A stretch of DNA of 64,000 nt, taken from NCBI GenBank assembly GCA_000433035.1, contig FR890815.1:124001-188000 (forward strand). Reading direction: 5' to 3'. The translations under genes were made by a program, and so were the position numbers. The notes under the pieces were generated by a model that was given only the letters and a program-made list of their open reading frames with translations, ran no database searches and was not told the origin of the DNA. The stretch is from Staphylococcus sp. CAG:324. Lineage in GTDB: Bacteria > Bacillota_I > Bacilli_A > ML615J-28 > CAG-313. This document shows positions 54,302 through 61,704 of this stretch, one piece after another (position 1 is the first letter of the stretch; every line of letters begins with the position of its first letter).

Positions 54302-54314
54302 AAGGACAAATATT

Positions 54315-54791
54315 ATGAAAATTGTTTATAAAAATGTAGATTCATCTTCTTTATCAATACTTGATCAATGGATTATTGATAAAAACTCTGATATGGTAAA
54401 GTTTGCAATGTTTGATTACTCATTTTCAAGTTATGATAAATTATTAAAAGAAGATAAAATTGACAGCGAAATTTACATTACTAAAGCAGTTTATGTTGAT
54501 GATATATTACTAGGATATTTAGCTTTATGTTACTTTAAAGAAAATGAAAAAAATACAATTAGCATAAATCTTATTGTTATTAATCCTAAATACCATAATA
54601 ATGGTTATGGTAAATTAATTTTAAATGATTTGATAAAGAATAATAAAAAAATTATTAATATTGATGTAGATATATTCAATGCAACTATATCTATTACTAA
54701 TATTTCTTCAATTAAACTTTTTGAGAGTTTAAATTTTACTAAAAAAGGAAATGTTAATGATAGTTTTCAAGATTATTGTTTAGAAAAATGA
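54315..54791 (+). CDS. GNAT-family N-acetyltransferase
   Basis: A 158-residue protein with the GNAT core: NLIVINPKYHNNGYGKLILNDL contains the acetyl-CoA pyrophosphate loop (Q/RxxGxG/A; here NNGYGK, a little degenerate) and a C-terminal SSIKLFESLNFTKKG. Substrate unknown. It lies 13 bases after the copy A ATPase with AAAAGGAC upstream, so they share a transcript. Ends at a terminator, then a border repeat. Confidence 0.82.
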   Translation: MKIVYKNVDSSSLSILDQWIIDKNSDMVKFAMFDYSFSSYDKLLKEDKIDSEIYITKAVYVDDILLGYLALCYFKENEKNTISINLIVINPKYHNNGYGKLILNDLIKNNKKIINIDVDIFNATISITNISSIKLFESLNFTKKGNVNDSFQDYCLEK

Positions 54792-54835
54792 ATAAATATA
54801 TTTTAATATCTACTAAAAAAAACTATATATACAGA

Positions 54836-54876
54836 AAAGCTTGGTTACGATATCTTAATGTAATCAAGCTTTTTAA
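54836..54876 (+). terminator. Terminator after the GNAT gene
   Basis: AAAAGCTTG-TTAC arm pairs with GTAA-CAAGCTTTT with one mismatch, then T residues. Confidence 0.82.
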
Positions 54877-54920
54877 TATTGCTGGAGTTATATTGATTTT
54901 ATAAGATATAAATCTAATTA

Positions 54921-55032
54921 TGGACAAATTTATCTTTCAACGTCATAGACTTTTTTGCCATGCAACTATCAAAAAACAACCTTATTTAGACTTTATTGCC
55001 ATGGGACGAACGTTGTATGTTGAATTTGTCTA
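54921..55032 (+). repeat. Border repeat copy 4 (with internal duplication)
   Basis: A 112-bp element bounded by TGGACAAATT and AATTTGTCTA. It begins TTTCAACGTCATAGACTTT and ends GAACGTTGTATGTTGAATTTGTC. A block TAGACTTTnTTGCCATG occurs twice inside (about 54946 and 54987), while copy 5 has it once, so this element looks like two copies partly merged. Confidence 0.8.
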
Positions 55033-55114
55033 TTAGAAAATAGGGCTGTAATAGGCAATTATAATGGAAAAAGTACGCTATTTTATTGTATTTGTGTTAA
55101 AACTTGACTTTTCA

Positions 55115-55210
55115 TGGTATAATTAGAGATATAAGAAAATTACTGACTTTCAGTCATACGATAGGGGTTGAACGTTCAATTTTAATAGGTATGAGTGAAT
55201 GTGTAATTGA
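55115..55210 (+). promoter_or_regulatory. Promoter and structured leader (copy 2, ATAGGGG type)
   Basis: TGG-TATAAT (55115-55123). Outer stem AATTAC / GTAATT (near 55138-55143 and 55203-55208) and TCA-g-TCAT (55150-55157) / ATGA-g-TGA. Inside: ATAGGGG (55161-55167), a perfect hairpin TTGAACGTTCAA (55168-55179), then TTTTAATAGGTATG. The core of about 36 bases is the same as at 59022-59054 except one base, while the flanking stem is different. Confidence 0.6.
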
Positions 55211-55315
55211 TGTTCTTCTATAAGAATTATTAATTGTATATAATTTATATTTTATGTATAATGATATTGTAGCATTAGAATGAAATATCAAAATAAAAGG
55301 AGCAAGTAGTAAAAA

Positions 55316-55633
55316 ATGAATGATAAGATATTAATAGAATTAAATATAGACGCTAATAATAAGATTGTAATTATAAAAAAACATAATTTTTCTGAAATAC
55401 ATAATGATTCTTATATATTATTTTATGCTCTTGTAAATAATTATTTATTAGCTGATAATTCTTTTATAGATGAATGTGGATATTCAATATATTATAGAAT
55501 TTTTAATATTCGTAGTTTTTATTCTATTTAAGAATATGTAGAATTATATCAGAAATGTTTAAAGGAAAAAAAGAACGGAAAATTTAATAATAATTTTGAA
55601 GATGAAGAAAATTTTAGGTGTAACCACATGTAA
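55316..55633 (+). pseudogene. Small unknown gene interrupted by an in-frame TAA
   Basis: The ATG at 55316 opens 71 codons and stops at 55529-55531. The same frame then runs on for 33 more codons with ordinary coding character (EYVELYQKCLKEKKNGK...) to TAA at 55631-55633, so an intact version would have about 105 residues. AAGGAG is 13 bases before the ATG, rather far. No family recognised. It could also be a real 71-residue protein. 55634-55830 shows nothing else. Confidence 0.45.
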
Positions 55634-55830
55634 TTATAGAATAAATACTAGTTTAGTAAATAGTATTACAATAAATTTGTGTAAAAAATAAAAAAGATAG
55701 AAATTTAATTGATTTATTACATATAATATTTATGAAATTTGTCTAAACTATTGGCAAAAAATATTTCAAATGTTAAAATACTACTGAAAGTTTTAACGCA
55801 AATGACTAAAGTTTAAGGAGTAATATTAAT

Positions 55831-57102
55831 ATGATTGAAAGAAATTGGTATTTAAATAAACTCATAAAAAGAGCTTGGGATGGTAATATTAAAGTAATTA
55901 CTGGTATTAGACGTTGTGGAAAATCAGTTTTGCTATTTGATATATAAAACATACTTACTTGAAAATGGTGTAAAAGAAGAAAATATAATTGAAATAAAAT
56001 TAGATAAAATGGAATTCATTACTTTTCGAAATCCGTTTATGCTATATAAAGAAATAACTAAAACAATTAATAAACCCCCATTAGATAAATATTATTTATT
56101 TATTGATGAAGTTCAAATGGCAATCGAAAAAAAGATAGAAAAAGCGGTGTTACTGCAACTATCTATGATATTTTAAATCAATTTAAAGATAATAAAAATA
56201 TTGATGTTTATGTAACTGGCAGCAATTCAAAAATGTTATCAAAAGATATTTCAACTGAGTTTAGAGGAAGATCTAGCCAAATTCATGTCTTTCCCTTATC
56301 TTTTTCTGAATATTATAATTACATTGGTGGAGATATAAATGAAGCATTAAATAATTATATGATATTAGGAGGAATGCCTGGTATTGTACATGAAAAAACT
56401 GCTGAAGATAAAAAAAGTTATTTAGAAAATTTATTTAATGAAATATATATAAAAGATATTGTAGAAAGAAATAGGATTCAAAGGCCTGACATTTTAAATG
56501 ATATCTTAGACTATTTATCTTCACAAATTTTATCGCTTACTACTAATAATAGAATAGCTAATTCAATATCAACTTTAAAAAAGGAAAAAGTTACATTTGA
56601 AATGGTTTCTAAATATGTCAGTCATACAATTGATTCATTCATTATTAATATGGCTAGAAGATATGATGTGAAAGGAAAAAGTTATTTTGAATATCCTAAT
56701 AAGTATTATTACATTGATAATGGGTTAAGAAATGCTAGATTAAACTTTAGACAAAATGATCCTGGCCATTTAATGGAAAATATATTATATAATGAACTAA
56801 TTAGAAGAGGATATAATGTTGATGTTGGAGCAATTCCATTAAGAACACATGATTCATCAGATTATGTTGAAATAGATTTTATTGTAAATAAACTTGATTT
56901 TAAGGTTTATATTCAATCTGCATTTAGAATGGATAATGATGAAAAAATAGTATCAGAAATTAGACCATTAACAATTACAGGTGATTCATTTAAAAAGGTA
57001 ATTATTAGAAATGATATTTTAACCAGTTATTATGATGAGCAAGGAATTCTTCATTGTAAATTTACAGATTTTTTATTAGACAAAATAAATGTTTTAGATT
57101 AA
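55831..57102 (+). pseudogene. AAA/DUF4143 ATPase (copy B) with two frameshifts
   Basis: Starts at the ATG at 55831 with TAAGGAG upstream (IERNWYLNKLIKRAW..., Walker A GIRRCGKS). The frame breaks at a TA-repeat around 55942-55950 (GATATATAAAAC) and again at an A run near 56136-56148. Joined together the three pieces give a complete protein of about 420 residues with LFIDEVQM (Walker B), VTGSNSKMLS, FPLSFSEYYN, LGGMPGIV, and a C-terminal DUF4143 nuclease-like part. Both lesions are at slippery repeats, so decay, phase variation or sequencing error are all possible. The promoter is not clear. Confidence 0.85.
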
Positions 57103-57106
57103 CGCT

Positions 57107-57134
57107 AAAAGCTGCTCTGATGAGTGGCTTTTTT
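57107..57134 (+). terminator. Terminator after ATPase copy B
   Basis: AAGC-GCTC and GAGT-GCTT arms around TGAT, then six T. Confidence 0.85.
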
Positions 57135-57135
57135 A

Positions 57136-57206
57136 TAGACAAATTTTTCTTTCAACGTCATAGACTTTATTGCCATAGAATGAACGTTGTATGTTGAATT
57201 TGTCTC
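57136..57206 (+). repeat. Border repeat copy 5
   Basis: A 71-bp element with AGACAAATT (57137-57145) and AATTTGTCT (57197-57205). Inside: TTTCAACGTCATAGACTTT, ATTGCCATAGAATGAACG, TTGTATGTTGAA. It matches copy 4 except that copy 4 carries the extra duplicated block. It starts two bases after the terminator. Confidence 0.8.
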
Positions 57207-57325
57207 GCCTAAAATCAACTATATTTAACGATATTTTAATGAGAAATTATTAAAAAACTGCTAAAACCTGTAAAAGCATAAGAAAAACATCAAAAATACT
57301 AGAAATTGGACAAAAGACTTTTTTA

Positions 57326-57427
57326 ACGTACAAGGCTGGGGTTGTACGTATGAAAGTATATTGTGTACAACAAAAACATTTAAATATATTTAAAACACTT
57401 GACAAATTTAATATTTTAGTCTAAAAT
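57326..57427 (+). promoter_or_regulatory. G-rich hairpin and promoter before ATPase copy C
   Basis: ACGTACAA (57326-57333) and TTGTACGT (57342-57349) enclose GGCTGGGG. Then TTGACA (57399-57404), 17 bases, TAAAAT (57422-57427), a good vegetative promoter 30 bases before the start. The hairpin is upstream of that promoter and may belong to an older leader or transcript. 57207-57325 holds nothing recognised. Confidence 0.6.
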
Positions 57428-57457
57428 GGAGTTATATTCCAAAAAGGTCGTGAATTA

Positions 57458-58699
57458 ATGTATATTAGTAGAGTGATTGAAAATACTATAAAAAATTTTT
57501 CAAATGAATTTTCTGTTATTGTTGTTACAGGTGCTAGACAAGTTGGTAAATCTACATTGCTTCAAATGATTAAAGAAGATGATATGAATTATGTTACTTT
57601 AGATGATTTAGATGCAAGAACACTGGCAAAAGCAGATCCAAAATATTTTTTAGAACAATATGGATATCCTTTAATTATTGATGAAATACAATATGCTTCA
57701 AATTTATTACCATATATAAAAATAATAGTAGATGAATATCGTTTAAAATCTTTAAAAAATAATACTAAACAAAAAGCTTTGTTCTGGTTAATTGGTTCTC
57801 AACAATTTAGATTAATGAAAGATGTAAGTGAATCATTAGCGGGTAGAATTGGGGTTTTAAATTTATACTCATTATCTAATAGTGAAATAAATAAAAGCAA
57901 TGTTGGTCTATTTAGTCCTAAATTAGATGTTCTTAAAGAAAAACAAAAAAATAGTATTGAAAAGAAAGGTAATGTATTTGAGAGAATATTTAATGGTGGT
58001 ATGCCAACTGTTGTAAGTAATATAGCAGAAAGAAATAATTATTTTTCTTCTTATGTTAATACATATATTGAACGAGATGTAAGAGAATTATTAAATGTTG
58101 GAAAAACATTAGAGTTTTATAATTTTATGCAATATATAGCTGTTAGAACTGCCCAAGAATTAAATTATGCTAATATCGCAAAAGAAATAGGAGTAGATTC
58201 GAAAACAATTAAAAGTTGGATTAGTATATTAGAAGCATCTGGTATAATATATTTATTACAACCATATTATTCTAATGTTTCAAATAGAATCATTAAAGCT
58301 CCTAAATTATATTTTATGGATACTGGATTATGTAGTTATTTAGCAAAATATCCAAATCCTGAAACCTTAGAAGTTGGAGCATTATCTGGAGCAATTTTTG
58401 AAACATTTGTTGTGAGTGAAATTATCAAAAACTTTTCAAATTATGGAATAGATCCAAAAATTAATTTGTATTACTATCGTGACAAAGATCAAAAAGAAGT
58501 TGATTTAGTTTATGTAGAAGGAAATACTTTATATCCAATAGAAATAAAAAAAGGTATAAGTCCAAATAATCTAGATAAAAACTTTAGTGTCTTAAAGAAA
58601 TACAGTAATGATGTTAGACCAGGTATTGTTATTTGTTTAACGCAAAAACTACAACCAATAAACAAAGATTGTTGGTTATGCCCAGTTAATTTAATATAA
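57458..58699 (+). CDS. AAA-type ATPase with DUF4143 domain (copy C, intact)
   Basis: A 413-residue ATPase. Walker A TGARQVGKST (residues 24-33), Walker B PLIIDEIQYA, sensor LIGSQQFRLM, the arginine-containing SLAGRIGVL, and a C-terminal DUF4143 half with FETFVVSEIIKNF and KEVDLVYVEGNTLYPIEIKKG, a PD-(D/E)XK-like set of residues. It belongs to the same family as copies A and B but to a different subgroup (TGARQVGKS rather than GIRRCGKS). The ribosome-binding site is weak. Intact, single-gene unit. Confidence 0.9.
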   Translation: MYISRVIENTIKNFSNEFSVIVVTGARQVGKSTLLQMIKEDDMNYVTLDDLDARTLAKADPKYFLEQYGYPLIIDEIQYASNLLPYIKIIVDEYRLKSLKNNTKQKALFWLIGSQQFRLMKDVSESLAGRIGVLNLYSLSNSEINKSNVGLFSPKLDVLKEKQKNSIEKKGNVFERIFNGGMPTVVSNIAERNNYFSSYVNTYIERDVRELLNVGKTLEFYNFMQYIAVRTAQELNYANIAKEIGVDSKTIKSWISILEASGIIYLLQPYYSNVSNRIIKAPKLYFMDTGLCSYLAKYPNPETLEVGALSGAIFETFVVSEIIKNFSNYGIDPKINLYYYRDKDQKEVDLVYVEGNTLYPIEIKKGISPNNLDKNFSVLKKYSNDVRPGIVICLTQKLQPINKDCWLCPVNLI

Positions 58700-58819
58700 T
58701 ATATTGTTTATTAAATGCTAAATTGAAGGTAGAATAGTTTAAAGATTTATTGTTGAATCATCAAATTATAGTTGCAGGTAAATATAAAGTTTGATTGTAA
58801 CCGGTCGATATTGAATGAT

Positions 58820-58853
58820 AAAGTGTAGTAATCATGGTTACTGCACTTTTTTA
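58820..58853 (+). terminator. Terminator downstream of ATPase copy C
   Basis: AAGTGTAGTAA (58821-58831) pairs with TTACTGCACTT (58838-58848) with one mismatch, then T residues. The 120 bases between the ATPase stop and this hairpin hold no gene. Confidence 0.85.
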
Positions 58854-58877
58854 TATGTGTTTTTGTTTTATATATCT

Positions 58878-58891
58878 AACGTTGAATTTGT
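58878..58891 (+). repeat. Right end of a border repeat (copy 6, truncated)
   Basis: AACGTTGAATTTGT matches the shared right end of the other copies; no left end with TAGACAAATT is seen nearby. Confidence 0.55.
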
Positions 58892-59003
58892 TCATTTGAA
58901 TTTTGAAAAAAACAGGTCAATTTAATGAAAAAAGGGGCATATTGTACTGTATTTGTGTTAAAAAACGATATTTTGTACTATCATTTGAGTTATGAGAAAA
59001 TAG

Positions 59004-59068
59004 ATGTTTGTCATTCGTGCAATAGGGGTTGAATGTTCAATTTTAATAGGTATGGATGACAAACACAT
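59004..59068 (+). promoter_or_regulatory. Structured leader (copy 3, ATAGGGG type)
   Basis: A 10-bp perfect stem TGTTTGTCAT (59005-59014) / ATGACAAACA (59056-59065) encloses ATAGGGG (59022-59028), the hairpin TTGAATGTTCAA (59029-59040) and TTTTAATAGGTATGG. The upstream sequence CTGTATTTGTGTTAAAA is shared with the leader at 55.1 kb. The likely -10 is not clear (TACTAT near 58977). Confidence 0.6.
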
Positions 59069-59136
59069 AAATTATCACTTTATTGGATAACATAATCTTT
59101 TAGTATATAGTTTGTTGGAGCAAAGGAGACAGTGCT

Positions 59137-59355
59137 ATGGATATAGAACAAACAAGAAAACAAAGATTAAAGATAATAGATGAAATACCAGATTTAAGAT
59201 TATTATATGAATTACGTAATAGCCTTATAGTCATTTATCCAAATCCTGAAGATTCAGATAAGCATATTTCAATAGTAGAATTACTACTAGAAATAGAGAA
59301 AGTAATATGGGATAGAATAGATGAAATAGAAAGAAGTGGAGATATTGTTGAATGA
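59137..59355 (+). CDS. Small soluble protein, function unknown
   Basis: A 72-residue acidic, helical protein (MDIEQTRKQRLKIIDEIPDL...). AAAGGAGAC is eight bases before the ATG. No motif recognised. It is preceded by a structured leader of the ATAGGGG type and followed at some distance by a terminator. Could be an antitoxin-like or regulatory peptide, but nothing proves this. Confidence 0.65.
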   Translation: MDIEQTRKQRLKIIDEIPDLRLLYELRNSLIVIYPNPEDSDKHISIVELLLEIEKVIWDRIDEIERSGDIVE

Positions 59356-59440
59356 TATATTATTATATTCAAACCCGCATATTTGCACCACAATGCAAGG
59401 TCTATAAGTAGTTTGAAAAATAGCTACTTTTAATAAAAAT

Positions 59441-59481
59441 AAGCATATATTTGATGAAATATCTAGAATATATGCTTTTTT
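59441..59481 (+). terminator. Terminator upstream of the YhcG remnant
   Basis: AAGCATATATT (59441-59451) and AATATATGCTT (59467-59477), eleven pairs, followed by T. Region 59356-59588 also contains a small hairpin AAGTAG / CTACTT; no gene. Confidence 0.88.
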
Positions 59482-59588
59482 TATGTTCTATAAACAACTT
59501 ATTGTCCTTTCTCATATTCGACTATACGCAAGGGTTTGAACCACAAAATACCATTAAAGAAATTATTGGAATAGTGTTTCATACTTGA

Positions 59589-60599
59589 ATTGACAAATTA
59601 TCAAATAATGAATTAGTTGGAAAGATTGAAGAATTACTAATAAAAGTTAGAGAACATGTTTCAACAACTGTCAACACTACTCTTTTATATACTTATATGG
59701 AAATAGGTAGAGTAATTGCTGAGGATTTAATGCTTCATATCGAGGATAGACAATATGAAGTTAATTTGATAAGGGAATTATCAAAGAAACTGACTAACAA
59801 GTATGATAGAGTTTTTTCTAAATCCAACATCTATAATATGATATCTTTTTATACAAACTACAATAGTGTCCAATCACTGACTAGCCAACTTATTTGGACA
59901 CATTACTGTGAACTTTTATCAATCAATGATAAAGATAGAAGAACATTTTATGAAAAAGAATGTGTTAATGCTAAATGGAGTGTTAGAGAATTAAAACGTC
60001 AAATTGCATCATCTTTATATGAAAGATTATTGTTATCTAATGGTGAAAGTAATAAATAAACTATTTTAAATTTAGCTTTAAAAGGAAATGAAATTTCTAC
60101 ACCGGAAGATATGATTAAGGATCCATATGTATTTGATTTTTTAGGTCTTCTTGAAGATAAACCAATGTTTGAATCTGATTTAGAAAGAGCTTTAGTTATT
60201 CATATTGAAAAGTTCTTACTTGAACTTGGTAAAGGTTTTATGTTTGTGGGAACACAACAACGTGTAACATATAATAATAGACACTACTATGCTGATATGG
60301 TTTTTTACAATAAGATTCTTAAAGCATATGTTTTAATTGAACTTAAAACCACTCAACTTATGCCAGAAGCTGTTGGTCAATTAAATATGTATTTAAATTA
60401 CTATAAAGCAGAAGTTAATGATGATGGAGATAATGATCCTATTGGAATAATTCTTTATACCGATAAAGGAAATGTAAACTTGGAATATGCATTGGGCGGA
60501 CTTTCTAATCAAATATTTGCATCTAAATATATTACTTATATGCCAAATAAAGAAGATATGATTAGACAAGTTGAATTGATTATAGAAAAATCAAAATAA
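59589..60599 (+). pseudogene. YhcG/DUF1016-type PD-(D/E)XK nuclease, broken
   Basis: Reading from 59589 in one frame gives NNELVGKIEELLIKVREHV..., the DUF1016 N-terminal domain (SKSNIYNMISFY, WTHYCELLSI, WSVRELKRQI), then an in-frame TAA at 60057-60059, then in the same frame the nuclease domain (PEDMIKDPYVFDFLGL, HYYADMVFYN, VLIELKT, QLNMYLNYY). There is no proper start codon before 59697, which would already cut the domain, so the 5' end is lost as well. Intact relatives are about 340 residues. A separate product from 60111 is possible but lacks an evident ribosome-binding site. Confidence 0.85.
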
Positions 60600-60716
60600 T
60601 ATACTTGCTATGTAATTATTGTAGTAGGTATAAATTATAAATTTTTTTAAATTGATATGTTTCTTCATACAGATATGTTTGGAGTATTATTACTTGACAT
60701 GTTTCCTTCTACTTCT

Positions 60717-60740
60717 AATGTTGAATGTTTAATTTGTCTC
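60717..60740 (+). repeat. Right end of a border repeat (copy 7, divergent)
   Basis: AATGTTGAATG then TTTAATTTGTCTC, like the right ends of copies 3-5. Upstream there are GATATGTTT repeats (60653, 60673) but no clear left arm. Confidence 0.5.
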
Positions 60741-60800
60741 AATAAAAAATAGTAAAAATATTACAAAATTAGGCAAAAATATGAGTATTTTGAGCTATTT

Positions 60801-60830
60801 TTGATAGTTTATTAGTAGACTAGATAAAAT
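60801..60830 (+). promoter_or_regulatory. Promoter of a structured non-coding transcript
   Basis: TTGATA (60801-60806), 18 bases, TAAAAT (60825-60830). Confidence 0.55.
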
Positions 60831-60836
60831 GGCTTA

Positions 60837-61046
60837 TTTTTTAAAAAGACTTAATGCTCTTTCAAGGCTAATGTTGAAAGTTAAAAGACACTCGTATATG
60901 AGGGAATATTGATGCCTTTGGACTTTTATAACGTTCAACATAGGGTTATAAGAGTACCAAAGTGTATTAGTTTGGGGAAATATACTAATGAAAATAGAAT
61001 TAAAAGCTAGGATTTCTAATGATTTTTAGAGTCCTGGCTATTTTTA
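60837..61046 (+). ncRNA. Structured RNA candidate, about 210 bases
   Basis: Between the promoter at 60801 and a terminator (AGCTAGGA / TCCTGGCT followed by ATTTTT, near 61005-61046) there is no credible gene. The centre is a 17-pair hairpin with one bulge, CTTTGGACTTTTATAAC (60916-60932) with GTTATAAGAG-T-ACCAAAG (60945-60962) around GTTCAACATAGG. A second hairpin, ATTAGT (60966-60971) / ACTAAT (60984-60989), displays TTTGGGGAAA. It may be an independent small RNA or an attenuator for the genes from 61309. 61047-61308 has no gene. Confidence 0.55.
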
Positions 61047-61308
61047 TAATAGATGATGGTTTATTGATATGTTTCCAAAAACATATTTTATATCTTTATC
61101 TCAGGCTTAATTGGATAACATTTTTTTGTAACATTTTCTATTAATGTTTGCTTTTTTATTTTACATAGTGGATTTAATTTAATAAAAATGATAAAATAAA
61201 GTAAAAGTTAACTTAATCAACAATGTTAATTAAAAGTTTAAGCGCTGGGTAATTCTTATTTTTGTTTTTTTAATTTATAATATTAGTGTTCAAGGAGGAA
61301 AAAACACT

Positions 61309-61704
61309 ATGTACTACAAGGTGCTTGCTAAATGTGGGCATGTCGGTAGAAACAATTATATAATAAAGTGCTTTTATGTAAAGGCTAATGATGGTGAAGA
61401 AGCTGCTAAGATTGTTAGACAAAAGCCTAGAGTGAAGCATCATCATAAGGATGCTATTAGAGATGTAATTGCTATCGAATTAGAAGAATATCTTACAGGC
61501 TTAAAAATAATGGAAGCAGATATGTACTTCAAAGTACAAAATTCTTCAGATCAACGATTATATAATTGTGTAAAGCAAGAAGACATTTACCCAGAAGAAG
61601 ACAAAAAGAAATATAAGAAGCCTAGAAATGGTCAAAGGTTAAGAGCATTGGCAATGGAAAAAGAAATGAAAAAGTATGTTCAAGGAGGATGGATGAATGA
61701 TTAA
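61309..61704 (+). CDS. Unknown basic protein, first gene of an HTH operon
   Basis: A 131-residue protein (MYYKVLAKCGHVGRNNYIIKC...) with two cysteines near the start, a histidine cluster VKHHHKDAI and a basic, helical C-terminus. AAGGAGGAA is perfectly placed. TATAAT at 61276-61281 may be its -10. It overlaps the next gene by eight bases, so the three genes up to the right edge form an operon. Family not recognised. Confidence 0.78.
   Translation: MYYKVLAKCGHVGRNNYIIKCFYVKANDGEEAAKIVRQKPRVKHHHKDAIRDVIAIELEEYLTGLKIMEADMYFKVQNSSDQRLYNCVKQEDIYPEEDKKKYKKPRNGQRLRALAMEKEMKKYVQGGWMND

Noticed and set aside
55831..57102. Three separate small genes at 55831, 55916 and 56233
   Set aside because: Translated in sequence they rebuild one continuous AAA/DUF4143 protein, so they are fragments of a frameshifted gene.
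48947..57206. Border repeats as bona fide integron attC sites
   Set aside because: Only the right side fits the GTTRRRY box (GTTGAAT); the left side reads TTTCAAC instead of RYYYAAC, and there is no integrase or attI in view. Kept as a hypothesis, not as an annotation.
47500..61300. A CRISPR array
   Set aside because: The repeats are 70-115 bp, unevenly spaced by whole genes and folded as imperfect inverted repeats; no short regular repeat-spacer pattern or cas gene is present.
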